Assembly (NCBI GenBank): GCA_002917075.1
Contig: NTMA01000152.1
Span: 1-52,476, forward strand
Reading direction: 5' to 3'
From: Hawksworthiomyces lignivorus
Taxonomy: Eukaryota; Ascomycota; Sordariomycetes; Ophiostomatales; Ophiostomataceae
DNA length: 52,476 bases
The notes below the pieces were generated by a model. That model saw only the letters and a program-made list of their open reading frames with translations. It was not told the origin of the DNA and made no database searches. The position numbers were made by a program, and so were the translations under genes. Shown in pieces: positions 20,058 to 33,052 of the stretch (its first letter is position 1; each line of letters begins with the position of its first letter).

Positions 20058-23000
20058 CTTTCCTTTTCATTTCTTTTCTTTTCATTTCATTTCTTCTAGT
20101 TTATTGAAACTACTCACCTCATTTCCTAGCCTCGTTCCAGTCGGAGCTTTCTCTCCATCTCATGCGGCGATGCCTTTTCCTAATTTGTTGTCTTCTGTCT
20201 CTTTATCTCTGCAAGCAAATATGGACTGGCCTAGCGTGATAGATTATTTGTGCCAAGCATTTTGGTCCTGACACATCAGAAAGCAATTATTACATTTCTG
20301 CATGCTGTCCTACAACGTAGTCTCCAGGAGCATGGACTTGTGTCACGGCATATCCGTATGGTCAATCTTTCTGCATCATGCAGAGGACTTCAGATCGGGA
20401 AGATCTGGGGGGGGGAAGGGGATGGACCGTCATGTGACACAACCATGCTTGCTGATCCCTCTGTCGGTATCGCCAATGTTTCTCTGGGACGAGACAATCG
20501 CATACCTCATCTCCCTCATATGAGTTTCTCGGACACCGTACTCCGTACTGCTCATAATATTATTTCGCGAACCGGGGAGAGAAATCCAGAAGAGCAAAAA
20601 AAAAGAAACTTCCAGGGGGGTCCCAGGGATGGTTGACTGGCGCCCTCGCGCTGCGCCTTTACTCACCTCTTTTTTCTGCCCTGGTGTGCGCCACCAACCG
20701 TGCAAGCTCGCCTAGGTTTCACTTCAGCTGACCCCCGGTGGCGAAACTCCTTGCGCCAAGTTGCGCGCGCTGTCCCATGCCCCAGGCCACCGGTTCGCTC
20801 TTAAAAGCTACATACAGAGTTGGCGCTACCTGCATACGCGCGTGCTCTCTCTTGCTGGAGGCAACTTCTACTCGTATGCTAGATACGCGAGTTCCATGAT
20901 TTTCATGTTGGTGAGGTGCTGGAGGGGCCCTAACCCAAAGCGGCTATGGCTCCGTCCGGAGGCGAGGAAAGGCGGCATCAACGTCACCGCAAGTTATGTA
21001 TGTATACACGACCGGGCCCAGTCCCCTAGCCTCTCCCAGTCCCCCGGGGCAGGCTAATGGCGACTGGGAAACATGCGCACTCTTTCGTACGAGTACGAGC
21101 AACACAGTAAGGGTACACAGGCACGACGGCTCGACGGGCAGCGCGAGGGAGGTCGCCGATGTGCCTCCATTTCGCCCCCAAACTCGAAAGACCCGGAGAT
21201 GCTCGTCACGACAGAGATTCCCATCTGCCAGCCAGATGCGGTTCCGCAGCATTCCCACGCTGGTGGTATGTAGCAATTAGGGATCGACGACACTAGGGGA
21301 GACGAAAAAGGCGTGGTTTTCGCAGAGCCGGGACTGGGATAGCGTCGCACCCAGCTGCCCATCCCCTCCAGCTAAGCGTTCCCCAAGATTGGGATGGTCT
21401 CCCATTTATGGGCTACGGTGAGGCTGGCAGAGAGGGGGAGGAGGGGATCTTCCTAAAGCCCGAGGTGACCTCTCGGTGCCTCCTAGGAGGGGAGAAGAAT
21501 TGCCGTATTTTCTTTTTCGGTGCTATTATTCCCTCGCGGTCAAATTTAATACTTGCGCCGCATCTCCATTTCCTTTCTGGGGGTGGTGATTATTATACGC
21601 TTAGATACTAAGTTTGTAATGTGCGGTGTGGTCTAGACCAAACGGCAGCTCTAATCAACCACGAGACAATTGATATGTTCACGTACGGGGGGAAAATTGA
21701 GAACAATTAATCCAATACAGGGAGAATACACGTAAGAGACTATTGGAAAATAGACTACAGAAGCAATTGAGGCAATTGAGACAATTGGGAATAGAGAGAA
21801 TGGAGAATATGGAGAGAACCTTGAGTATAAAGTGGGAAACAAAGCCGTTCTATTTTTGGATATTTTCATTTTCATGAGGGTTGTAATGATAAGTGGCATG
21901 GCGGCAGGGAAAGTAGACATAAAAACTAAATAAAATAGAATTTAAAAAGGAAAAAAAAATGAGGGGACTAGGACCGGGCTGCTCCTTCTTCCTAGCCCTG
22001 AAATTGGGGGGAGGGGAGGAAGCACACAAGCGGATATTGGTCCGATTACAGGGAGTATAGTGGTCTGTTTAGCAGGCAGCCAAGGAAAGAACAGGGAAGA
22101 TATGGAAAGGCCAGGGGGGAAAAAGGCTCGGATCAATAGCAGGAACATCGAATGCACCTTCTGGAAAGGAGGCAGGGGAAGGGGGGAGGGGACAAGGACC
22201 AAAAAAAACAACAAAAACAAAAACAAAATAATAGGAACAAAAAAACAAGAAAACATCAATAAGAACACAAAATCTAGACCGAGAAGAAAGGGGAAGAGAG
22301 ACAATTACCGACAAGCCAAAGAACAAAAGGAACAAAAAGAACAAAAGAACGGCGACGGCAAAGAGACCTGGAGATGCGGTCAGTGGCCAACCACCGTTGA
22401 TGAACGACACAAGTTCCATGCCTGGCCGTCTGCCGTAAGCACCAAAAAACTACTTTCTTGTTTCCAAATACACGACTGGTCAGACCAAAACGTCGGGCTT
22501 CTGTCTTAAAAGACCATCCTTGACGACAGGTTTTATTGGTTTGTGGTTGTGGTGCTCTGCTTCTCTTCTTCCAACATCATCGTCTTTATCATCACCGTCG
22601 TCATCCTTGTCATCGTCGGCCACTGTGCAGGGCCGAGGAGGAGCAACCCAAGCTCAGAAAAATACCAAAAACAAGAACTAAAAAAAAAAAAAATAACCAC
22701 GTTGCCGCCTCACTGCCTCATTACCTCACAATCTCACAACCTCTCCCCGGCAACACCACTTTCATCCCGGCTTCTCACCGCGGCCTCTTCTTCTTCCTTT
22801 TTATTCTCTTTTATACTTATTCTGCCATTCTGTCAACCGCGGGGCATTTCTTTCATCTCCGGGAGAGTTGTGCGCTGAGTGCGTTGCTCTCCAACAAAGC
22901 TTCACCCGCCACCGTTGCCACAATATCCAAACTCTCGCTTAGATTTCATGACCACCGTCCCTCACTTGTACTCATAGCAGCTGTGAATAGAGGCAAAAGG

Positions 23001-23254
23001 AACTATGGCTGCCACGTGGGACAAGACCTAAGATCTAGCATACCGACAAAAGATTTTGCCCTTTTATTTCTTTTGCCGCATCCCCATTCCTCTCTCAGTC
23101 TAACAGCTCTTGTGTTTCCCTCCTCCCAACCCAAGCCCGCTTTTTATGGTCTTATCCCTCACAACCCACAACTCACACCTCCATTCTTGCCCTTTTATCT
23201 CTCTTTTACAGATCCGCCTATTAATCCCCTTCAGTCGAGCCCGGACACACCCCC

Positions 23255-23344
23255 ATGACCCAGCCGCAATGCAACACTCTGGAAACGGCCTGCTCGCTGC
23301 TCCGACAGCGGCCGCAGCTGCCGCAGCGGCAGGCAGGGGACTAA
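23255..23344 (+). promoter_or_regulatory. Upstream ORF overlapping the ABP2 start codon
   Basis: ATG at 23255 opens a 29-codon frame ending at TAA 23342-23344. It lies 14 nt upstream of the ABP2 ATG and in another frame, so ribosomes using it would pass the main start. If transcribed in the leader it should lower translation of the main protein. Whether the transcript includes it is not known. Confidence 0.4.
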
Positions 23345-26260
23345 CACCCGGAGATGGACTTGGCAACGGCACTGGAAACGGCCCCGGCAATGGCCCCGGT
23401 CCTGGGCTTGCTATGCGACCCATGCTGCCCGACCGCGCCGTCGCCGCCAACACCATTGAAGACGCCTATGTCCAGTTCATTCTCTACTGCAACCCAGCTG
23501 TGCCCCTCGGCACCGACACCGCCGACTTGCGTGAGGCCTTCAAGACGCCGCCTCGAAGCGGTGGCAAGAGCTTCAGCATCTACACACTCTACCAGCTGAT
23601 CCGCCAGCTCGACAGCCACGAGATCAAGACTTGGGCCGAGCTGGCTCTCAAGTTGGGCGTCGAGCCGCCAGACCAGGGCAAAGGCCAGAGCTCTCAGAAG
23701 ATCCAGCAGTACGCCGTACGCTTAAAGGTATGAGCAAGACAATTTTGCCCTATTAACTCGAATTCTTGAGAACACCTTTTTTGTTTTCGTAATTTCGTTT
23801 TTATTATCGTATTATTTTTATTATTTTTATCCCCCCTTTTCTTATTTTGCCCAGTTTCGTCTCCCCTCTTCCACTCCTTCTCCTCTCTTGCGTGTCGTAT
23901 TCTGTAAGACGGTTCTCTGCTCACACAACAAACCGTACGAACAGCGATGGATGCACTCTATGCACGTGGATGCTTTCTTTGATTATCTCATGGACCGGCC
24001 ACATCCCTACTGGACGGAAATCCCGTCAAATACCTACCCAGTCAGCGATCAGCTGCGCGATGGCGTGGCCGCCAAGGACGACATGGCCATCCGGGCTCTC
24101 ATTCCCGAGATCAAGCCGCGGCGCGGTCGTCGTCGACCAGACGACGACGCAGACTCGGATTTTCTCAGTGGGCACTCGCCCTCTCAGAGAGCTCGCTCTG
24201 ACGAGATGGTCGATGATGTGACCGGCGCGCCACCGTCCGCCATGGGCGGGTGGTCTGCACACCCCGATAGCAGCGGTGCCTTTGTCTTTCCACGACCCCA
24301 TCAGCCAGCACAGGCACAGCAGCCTGGCCAGCAGCACCTTGCCGCTCCAGACATCAGCATAACAAACCAGGGGGGGCTGCGGACGCCACCGCCCGGCATG
24401 TCGTGGACGGGCGACACTGAAATGCTGAACACGCCGCTGACCGCGTACCCTCGATCAGCCATCACGCCGTCGACGCGACAGAATTTTTGGAGCGACGAGC
24501 CTAAGTCTGCCATCACGCCTGGTGCCGGGCATCTGTCATCTCGTCGACCCGGTAGACGACACGGTGCTAAAGTCGTCTCGTCGGCTTGGCGCAGCGGCGG
24601 TGCTGGCGGCTCCGGCAAGACGCGCGGCCGCCCGCCCATAAACCGCAATGGGAACCACCATCACTTGTCACCTGCTCACGAAAGCGCCTTCTCCTCGCCC
24701 GCCTCCGCCGACCGCACCACGCCGGCCTTCCCACCACCATCCTCGTATGTATCTCAGGGCGAATCCGCGACACCCACACAGCCATCCACAGCGCTGCCAC
24801 AGCTGCCCACAACGTCTGCGTTGGCGACAACAACCACCACCCTGCCTCCGGCATCCGTCCTCCTCCCACCTGCTCAGCATCTTGCAATGTCGGACGCGCT
24901 GAGCACGTCGCCTGCTGCGTTCCGCAATAATCGGCCGAGCGGCTTATCGCTACAAGTACCCGAGCGAAAAGGCGCCGAAGTGCGCCTGGCTTCGCCACCG
25001 CTGCATAACCTTGCCGGCGGTGTCAGTTTCCACGGGACGGGGCTGGACGTCGATCCATCCGCGATAAGCACTGAAGCTTCCACAGCAACATCGCTGTACT
25101 TGAGCCATTTCGCGCCGGGTGCACTGGCTCCTACACCACCACCAAACTTTGTCATGCCTCCTGGAAGCACTGGCAGCCAGGCGGCGGCAGCGGGTTTGGG
25201 CAGCCTGCATTTGTCACCGGCGACAACGGCCACGGCGCCGCCAACAACGAAGACGACGCCAGCTGCTTCCGGCACTTCAAACGGCAGCACTGGTACGCCC
25301 GACGCGAGCGGAGAAGGCGTCGCCGACCCGACGTCTCCGCGCAGGCACCCCGGTCGAGCGGGCTCAAATCAGACGGACGAAACTAACGTGGTCGAGCTTG
25401 AAGCCTACTTCCTCAGCGAGCTATTCTCCGCAAGTTGGTTCGACGAGAACGATCAGCGCACCAAGCCGGAGAGCGTAGAGGAGGTCAGCGCCCTAGTCGA
25501 GAGGGTCATCGACGACCTGACCAAGTCAGCCGCGTCCAAAGAGGCCTTCTTGATCAACTTAGCCGCGCTGGCCGGCGCCAAGATCCTCATGGCCAACACC
25601 GAGGTCAAGGTCAAGCGCATGGGCCAGACTGCCGACAGCACCAATTACAGCTGCCACTGGGAGCTGCGCTTCGGCGACGTCCGCGGCGTCTTCGCCATCA
25701 CGGAACAGGTGCCGCACTCCCGCCGCAAGGCCATGAGCAACAGCACCAAGGCGGCGGTGGCGCGCGCCGTCGGGCTGGAGAGCGATCTGTTTGGCAACGC
25801 TGCCACGGCCGCGGCCGCCGCCAGCAGCGGCAGTGGCGGCGGCGACAAGGAAAGCCAGCTCTCCTTCGCGACAGTGCCTAGCAATCCGCAAGCTCAGCAT
25901 GCGGTGATGTTCCCCTTTCAGGAGACGCCAGCGCTGGCGACGTCCGTGCCGCCACCAGGGACCACCATCGGTGGTGGCAGTGGCAGTGGCGGTGGCGGTG
26001 GCGGCGGCGTCCGCCCCGCGGACCCGACCGCGCACTTTGGCATGGCAGGCGGGCCCGGCGTCACCACGCCCGGCAGCAGCACGGGCAACCTCAACGACGA
26101 GAACGCCGCGCTGGCCGCCCACTGGGAGAAGAAGTACCGCGAGCTGGTGCGCCTGGTCTACAGGCGCGACATGCAGCTGGCGCGCACCCGCGCCGCCCTC
26201 ATAGAGAGCCTGCAGCACACACTGCGGGACAACTTCTCCGAGCGGGAGAAGCAGCAGTAG
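23269..26260 (+). CDS. ARS-binding protein 2 (Abp2) family DNA-binding protein
   Basis: Model: join 23269..23727 and 23945..26260, 924 aa, one intron with donor GTATGA and acceptor AACAG. Residues 1-60 are Ala/Gly-rich. The conserved domain follows, about residues 60-220: TIEDAYVQFILYCNP, FSIYTLYQLIRQLDSHEIKT, then across the intron RLKRWMHSMHVDAFFDYLMD. This is the Abp2 domain (fission yeast ARS-binding protein 2 family), implicated in binding AT-rich replication-origin or heterochromatic DNA. A long Ser/Thr/Pro/Ala-rich disordered region follows, then a helical segment (about 590-680, ELEAYFLSELFSASWFDEND) and a C-terminal predicted coiled coil (HWEKKYRELVRLVYRRDMQL). The start is the first ATG in frame with the domain that follows an open leader; an upstream out-of-frame ATG overlaps it. 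Confidence 0.82.
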
Positions 26261-27059
26261 GAGGGAAGAGAAAGGTCGTCTTTCTGCCTACTCCTCTCAT
26301 CTCCTTGCCGGATGCCTTGTTACTTTTTTGGACTTTTTGGAAAATGATGGATTGTTTTGGGCTGGACTGGGTTTTTGGTGTATAAAGGATTTTGGCTATA
26401 CCTCTTGGGCATGTACGTTGGATGAAAAACTTGGAAAAAAAATTGGACTGGATATGAATTTTTTTTTTTTTTTTGCTTTCTGCTTTGTCTTTTTTCCACT
26501 TAGTTAGAATACCCCCTTCACAACCGAAATTTCATGCATTTTTCGAGTACAGCCACTTGCAGTAGAGTTTGAGTCAGGTTGTTATGAGATCAGACTAGAA
26601 TGCCCTAGTTACGAAGTGTATTAATATGTATTAATAAACGTTTTCACGGCCGCGGCGGTACGTTGGATGTCAAAAAACAACTCTTTTTGATTATGCCATT
26701 TGCTATGCAGGGTATATGTCGCCTTTTCCTCCCCTCTCTCTCTCCTTATCCCTCGCTTGCCTCCCTTTTTCACCCTTATTCAGACACTGGAATCATATCA
26801 TGTCGTTTCCCAACACGCGATATGGGGATTGCCAACCGTAAACGCCAAAGGCTATGTCAACCCAGAAAAAAAGAAACAGAAAAAGAATGAAAAAAAAAAA
26901 AACTCCTTAGAAGAGTACCCTTCTGTTCAAAATCCCAAGCTCTTTCCAAAAGGAAAAGCACCAAACAAAAGATCCAAAAGCAAAAAGGCAAAATCCAGTA
27001 GAACTCCTGCCATCCCAAAATGACTGAATAGAAACTATCTTCTCTTCCCCGTTCTTTAA
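26261..27059. other. Spacer between convergent ABP2 and SFI1
   Basis: A 799-bp AT-rich spacer with a 16-T run (26459-26474) and A-rich sequence at 26860-26905. No gene seen; presumably both 3' UTRs. Confidence 0.6.
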
Positions 27060-30000
27060 TTACTCCTCTTCTCGGTGTCTCCTATCGGCCGGGGCGAATG
27101 TCACCCGCGGCGCCGTCCGTATCGTCGTTGATGCGTCCAGCGGCCGCTGCGGTGTCGCTGCGGTGGTGGCAGCGCCAGCCGGCCCGTCGTGCGCACCGCC
27201 GGTGCCGACGCTGTCGCCGCCCCAGTACGCGGCGCGCAGCCGCCGTTCGAACGGCGACGGCAGCGGGCCCATGGGCGTGGTGGTGACGGCCGGGTGGAGG
27301 AGGGCGCCGCCGTAGCCCGGCAGCGAGCGGAAGGGGTGCTGGTGCGGGTGCGGGCGCCGGCTGCTGGGAGGAGGCGCCGACGGCGGTGGTTCTGCCGCTG
27401 TCTGGCGGCGGGGCTGCTGCATCTGGCGGCGGGAGGGGGACGGCTTCGCGCTGGACGCTCCGCCGGCCCTGAAACCACCGCCCCCGGTCCCAGCTGTAGC
27501 GGCCGCAGCGGCAGCGAAGAGCCGCGTCGGCGTGCTGGCTGCCAGGTTCGACGCGCGAAGGAGATCGCCGTCTTGGTCGTACCCGCCGTCATCCTCGCCG
27601 TAGCCCTTCTCGGACGAAGCGTCACCGTCGACGTAGTCTTGCTCCTCTTCGTCTCGATAATCCAGCGGAAGACCGCTGTTCTCTTCTTCGTACATGGTCG
27701 GCTGGCGATCGTCGTGACCGCCGCCACCGCCTTCTTCGACTTCGTCTTCCTCGTCGAACTCCGACATGGGCCCCAGACGCACAGAGTCGGCGAGCAGCCG
27801 CGGCTGCATGCTGGCGGGGCGGCTCTGGCGATGCTGGTGGTGTTGGTGTTGGTGTTGGTGGTGCTGGTGGCGCTGGCGGGGCCGGAGATCGACCGACCTG
27901 GTCGACCGGGCGGCGGCCGGGGTCTGCCGCAGCGAGAGGCCGAAGAGCGGTACAGTGTTATTGTCATTGCTGGCCGGATAGGGCACCGGCATTGGCGAGG
28001 CGGCGTCCAAGTTCGGGCCGTCGTCGTCGACGACTTTCGGACGGTACGACAGCGCCGCCCAAGGGGCCTGCTGCAGAGGCGTGGCCGTCTCTGCGAATGG
28101 TGACGGCACTGCGGCTATGGATTGACGCAGCCGCCGCGGCTGCATGGCCGTTGACGCTGGCGTCCTTCTTGGCGCGGGCACGCTGGTGCCGCCGGCGTAA
28201 CTGCCGCCGCGAGCAGCGGAGATGATGGGGTGGAGGAGGACGCTAGCCGACCGGGGTCCCGCCGGCGCTGTATTTTCTTTATTGTTATTGGCGCCGTAGT
28301 TGCCGTGGCCCTCTTCTTCGCTTCGAGGCGAAAAAGGCGCGGGAGCAACTGCAGCCGCAGTCGCTGCCGAGGCCGCTGGCGCAGGAGGCGACGACAGCGA
28401 CAGGAGCGAGGAGCTCAGCGGCCACAGGCTGGCGGTGCTGCCACCGAATCCACCGCCGCCGCCGCCGCCGCCAAAGCTCTGGCCGTAGGTGCTGCGGACG
28501 CCCTCGCCGGCCGCCCCGCCCCACGGACGCCGCATAGCGGACGATCCGAAGCTGTCGCCCAAGAAGAGATCGTCACCGCCGTCGTCACCGCCGCCGCCGC
28601 CGCCGGCCTCTTGCAGCAGCTGCCGCTGGCGCCAGCGGGCCAGCACGCGGCGGGCCAGGCGGCGGCCGTTCTTCTCGTGCAGGGCGGCGGCCGTGTGCTG
28701 GCGGGCGCGGGCCTGGACGGCCTGCAGCTCCCAGTCAGCCCAGCGGGCGGCGAGCTGGACGGCGGCGGCGTGCTCGGCGGCGGCGGCCCAGAGCGGGGCG
28801 TGGTGGTCGGCCAGGCGCAGGCGCCAGCGGCTGAGGTAGGCCTCGGCGTCGGCCTCGGCGGCCACGGCGCCGTGGAAGAGGCGGTCGTTGGCGGCGACGA
28901 TCCAGGCGTGCAGGGCGGCGAAGGCGGCGCGGCGGTCGTACTCGTGGCGCAGCGCGTCGGCGACCGCGTAGCCGGGCGCCGCGTCGTCGTAGTCATCGGC
29001 GGTGGCAAAGCGCGCGTGCAGGGCGCCGCGCCAGACGGCGACGCAGGCGGCGGCCGTCTGGCGCTTGACGGCATGGCGCACGTGGTGGTAGGTGGCGCGC
29101 AGGCGGTCGGCGCGGATGGCGCGGGCGTAGGCGCCCCAGCCGTCGAGGACGTTGGCCACGGCGACGTAGTAGGCGCCGCGCTGCGCGAGAGCGTCCATCT
29201 CGGCGTGGTGGGCGACGCCGGCGGCCAGCGCGCCTACGCTGGCGGCCGCTGCTGCCGCCTGCGCCATGCGGTCGGCCATCTGCTCTTGGGCGCCGTGGGC
29301 ATCCTGCTGGCGATGCAGGGCGGTGGCTAGGTCGGCCAGGGCGTGCGCCTTGCTGAGCTGGTCGGCGGCCGGGCCGAGGGCGTCTGCGTCGTGCGCCTGC
29401 TGCTGGGCGGCTGCATCCTGCAGCTGCAGGCATGCCCGGCGCACGAGCTGCTCGTCGCTGTACCGCCGGAAGAAAGCGAGCTTCTCGGCCAGCACCCAGC
29501 TGCGTACGGCGTCTGCCTTGCGATCGTGCAGGTCGTTCGCCCGGAACACGGCCAGCGCCGCGGCGCGACGCCAGTCTGTGGCGCACGCTTCGGCTAGCAC
29601 GCGGTCCTGGCGGTCGCGGCGGCGCTGCTGCGCGGCGGCGCTCTGGCGCCAGCGCGCCAAGACGCCCGCCTTTGTGTCGATCTCGCGCTGGGCCAAGACG
29701 GCCCGCAGCTGCCGCCGGCAGAAGGTCTCCTGCGCCCAGTCCTGCAGCGCGGCGCGCGCGTACGTCTCGTCCTCCTGCTCTTCGATGCGCAGCAGCACGA
29801 GCATCTGCGCCTGCGCCTGCGCCATCCAGCTGTCTGCAGCCACGCGCCGCCGCATGTCCGCGGCGTAGTCGACTGCCACAGAGTCCGCATAGACCGAGGT
29901 GGCCGTACGCGCGCGCCAGTGCTCGACGACTTCCATCTTGCGGTACGCCGCGTCCCATGCGACCGCTCGCTGCTCTTGGTAGGCCCGAAGCCAGGTCCAG

Positions 30001-32178
30001 AAGGAGACGGTGACGGCGTCGCGATAGTGGAACTGGACGGCCAGCTGCGCGTTCTCCTCCTGGACCTGGTGCAGCGCGGCCGACCAGCGCTGGACGGCCC
30101 AGTTGAGCACGATGCCGCGGACTTTGGCGCTGTCGCGCACCGTCTGCGCACGCCAGGCGCCAAAGGCCTTGCGGCGCAGCAGGTGGCGCCGGGCCACCTT
30201 GGTGCGCTCGGCTTCGTAGCTGGTCATTGCCTGCCAGTGGAACAAGGCGTTGGATAGCGTGGTGATGGTGTCGACGCGCACGGCTAGCCGCATGCGCCGC
30301 CCGCGCTCCTCGTGAATCTGGGCCGTGACATCGTCGTCGTCTTCCTCGTCGTCTTCATCCTCGGCCTCTTCGTCTTCTTGTTCCGCGTCATTGTCGCTGG
30401 CTTCTTTTCCTGCACCCCGCGCCCGACCGTCTCCTTCTATGGCTACCTCGCCTGTTCGGCCGGTGGCTTCATACACGTGCGTACCAGCGAGCTCGCTCCA
30501 CACAAGGACGGCTTCCGAGACAAGCAGATCCTGGTCGATCTGAGCGGCATAGCGCTCCTGCTCCTGGTGGGCAACGCCGATATCGCGCCAGGTCTGAGCA
30601 GCCTGGCCGCCTAGGAAGGCAAAGCGCATAAAGTAAGTGTCGGCAACCTTGGCCATGATGAGCGGGTCGACCTTGGGTGGCGGGCCGGCCTCTAACAGTT
30701 CCTCTTGCACGGTAGTGTCGCTAGCCCCCGGGACCGCATCGAACCCGGATGTGAGAGAGAAGCGGGATTGCGGTGACAGAGGCCCAGTCGACGAGAGCGT
30801 CGGCGGCTTAGATGGGACGTAGGGGTGTTGCGGCGCGCCGCTGAGATCATCGCCAGACTTGGGTGGCGGTAAGGTGCGGGTGCGATATGGAAGGTCTCGG
30901 TGTTGTTGGTAGTTGTGCAGGTGCGCGTAGGGGTTGGCGTGGTTATGATGATTATGGTGTTCTAGCTGCTGCGGAGCTACAGGTCGTAGCATTTGCAGAG
31001 AGCGCGTGTATTCGTCCAGGCCGTCTGCGTTGTCGTCTCTGTCGTGACCATAGCGGTCTTCGGTATATTCGTGTTCTTCGTGACCAGTAGAGAGGTGCTC
31101 TTCGTATGCGGCTTCTACAGACTCTGCCTCCTCGTCCTCTTCTTGTTCCTCTTCCGGTTCCATCTCTGCTGGAAACTGGGGGGAAACCTGGGAGAGCCAC
31201 GGATCGATGGGACGGGTTGAGTGTTGTGGGCGTAACGGCGGCTCGTCCTCTTGGCCGAAATATTCCTTGTAGTTGCGCAGCGGCGGCGCGAGAGAATCCG
31301 ACCTCCTCCTCTCCCTCTTCTGCGGCTGCGGAAGGTCAGCGCGGTGTTCTCTGCCGCGGTCGGGCCTGTCGGCCTCTTCGACCTCGGAAGGCGCTGCATG
31401 TTGAGCGATGCTGTCGGAGTTGCGCCGTCGACGGCCATTCACGTGGCGGGCAACAGGAAAGACGCCAGAGTGGGCGGTCAGGCCGCCAGTCGAAGAGGGT
31501 GCTGCGGAGTGAATGGAGAGAGGAGATGAGAATTGTGGAGATGGCGGCGAGGCGTGTAGATTCGGCCGCTGGAGGTGGATGTTATTGTGGTTGTGGTCGT
31601 GATGGTGGCTGTGGTTGTTGCGGAGCTGATGTCCCACAAATGCAGGGCCCGAGGAATACCTGTCGTCGTCGTCGTCGTCGTGATGGTGCCCATTCGCGTC
31701 GCCATGAAGCCCGCGGTCATCTTCGTCGTCGCTTGACTCCTGCACGTATTCGAGCTCGATGCCCATGCGGGCTAGCACAGTTCGAAAGCGGTCCAGGAGG
31801 CTGTCGGTGGAGCGCATGCCCCCGACCAGGAAGATGATGCGGCTGAGCTTGTCCTCGCCATCGATATCGAGGCCATACTGGGGAAAGATGACGTCCGCGG
31901 CACGGAAGAGGGCGGTGGTGGGCAGCTTGTCGCGCTTGGACAGGGTGGGCAAGATGTCCTGCCCAAGCGAGACGACCTTGTGGAGGAGCTCAATGTCTAG
32001 CGGCGCGGACGAGCAGACGAGCAGACAGACAGGTTAGCAATAGGCAAATGGAGAGCGAACAAAGCAGGAGGACAGCCGGCGTACCCTCATTCGAGTAATA
32101 GTATGGATCCTTCCCCTGGTGGAAGGAAGCTGATTGGATTCTGCCATCTCGCGAGGACAGCGGAGCGTGGGACGGCAT
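27060..32178 (-). CDS. SFI1: Sfi1-type spindle pole body / centrin-binding protein
   Basis: Model: join 32178..32085 and 31996..27060, 1676 aa, one intron with donor GTACGC and acceptor CGCTAG. The joined N-terminus (PYYYSNEDIELLHKVVSLGQ, then LPTTALFRAADVIFPQYGLD and LVGGMRSTDSLLDRFRTVL) is the conserved opening of fungal Sfi1. His/Asp/Glu-rich low-complexity sequence follows to about residue 450. The centre is a long alpha-helical array of about 30-residue units with conserved Trp and Leu/Arg (for example KAFGAWRAQTV, VLNWAVQRWSAAL, LARWRQSAAAQQRR), the centrin/Cdc31-binding repeats. The last about 500 residues are disordered, with Gly, Gln/His and acidic runs. In yeasts Sfi1 forms the half-bridge that licenses spindle-pole-body duplication. 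The SFI1 and NDUFAF8-like genes are divergent. Confidence 0.87.
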
Positions 32179-33052
32179 GGATCCAGCACGCCGGCGAAGG
32201 CATGTTAGAAGGGCGAGGATAGATCAAGGTACGGATGGAATGAATTGGAAAAGAAAAAAAAAAAAGCCGTTTCACGTTCGCGGGGTCGTCATGGACAGAG
32301 GAGAGAGGATATAGAAAGAAATATAAAGCGACCAAGGAGGGCCGTGTCAACGATGCTTCACCAGCCCTCGACTGAAGAAGACTCTGTAGCTAAACATGCG
32401 GTTTGTAGAGCCGAACAATTCAAGAAAGAAACAGTAAGAATTCAGGGAGCAGAACCAATGAATTCAGGCAGCAAGACAGCTACAAAAAAATAATATACAC
32501 GAAGACAAAGGAAGAGAGAAAAGAAAGAGAAGCGGAAGAACGTGTGTGCTACAGACTGATGGGATGGAGTTGAGTTTCGTTCGTGTAGAGGCAGTTCAGT
32601 TCTGGCAGTTGGCAGTTTGGCTGCTGGGCCGATTTGGACTCGCGCGACGTGCCCAAAAGTTTTGGCTGGCGGCAGTCGCTTTCTGCCATTTTGGGCGAAA
32701 GGAGGAAAAAAAAAAAAGGAAGGGACGCGTTAAGAGGTTTAGCGCGTATGCGTGTGTATGCACTTCTCCGTATATGCGGTCGTCGTTGGTGGAAAAAGCG
32801 GGGCTCAACTGTCCGGATTAGTAGTTATAACCCGTGCACGCGAGCTGGCAATCGTTGTAAGCGTATCAAAGCTTTCGGCTGCAGATGATCTAAAACGAAA
32901 AAAGAACTCTTGCCAGAGAGGCTTTTAGCAGGTTCGACAGAGAGATGGGCATCAAGGCATAGGTTTCTTCACGGGACTACACGAGAATCCGACCAGGCGT
33001 ATCTTCTTCACGAGACCCTCGTCTTTTTTTTAGGGACCAGCACGCCGCCAAG
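32179..33052. promoter_or_regulatory. Divergent promoter region, SFI1 / NDUFAF8-like gene
   Basis: An 874-bp spacer between two start codons. A-rich runs at 32255 and 32706 and a purine-rich stretch at 32500-32540 lie here. No gene or firm promoter motif seen. Confidence 0.45.

Larger units (their letters stand above)
18010..23268. other. 5.3-kb gene-poor, repeat-rich region between ANT1 and ABP2
   Basis: It lies between two divergent start codons. No frame here looks protein-like and no RNA gene was recognised. Contents include a degenerate tandem repeat (18515-18610), further short direct repeats at 18690-18735, a perfect hairpin (18787-18805), a CT microsatellite (19072-19103) with GT-rich sequence after it, a 34-T run (20024-20057), repeated CAATTG-type words around 21770-21800, an A-rich tract (22200-22260) and a pyrimidine-rich stretch before the ABP2 start. 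Much of it may be promoter and 5' leader of ABP2, as regulators in filamentous fungi often have long ones (inference). Confidence 0.5.

Noticed and set aside
19923..20110. Phe-rich short frames in the poly(T) region
   Set aside because: They are only translations of T runs.
21942..22509. Lys/Asn-rich and Phe/Leu-rich frames
   Set aside because: They arise from A-rich low-complexity sequence, with no protein-like features.
23110..23268. Extending the Abp2-type protein upstream to the start of the open frame
   Set aside because: The extra residues are Pro/Ser/His-rich sequence from a pyrimidine-rich leader, and the ATG at 23269 gives a normal start.
28230..29330. A 366-codon plus-strand frame opposite SFI1
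   Set aside because: Gly/Ala/Val-rich shadow of the GC-rich helical repeats; no domain, and the opposite strand is clearly SFI1.
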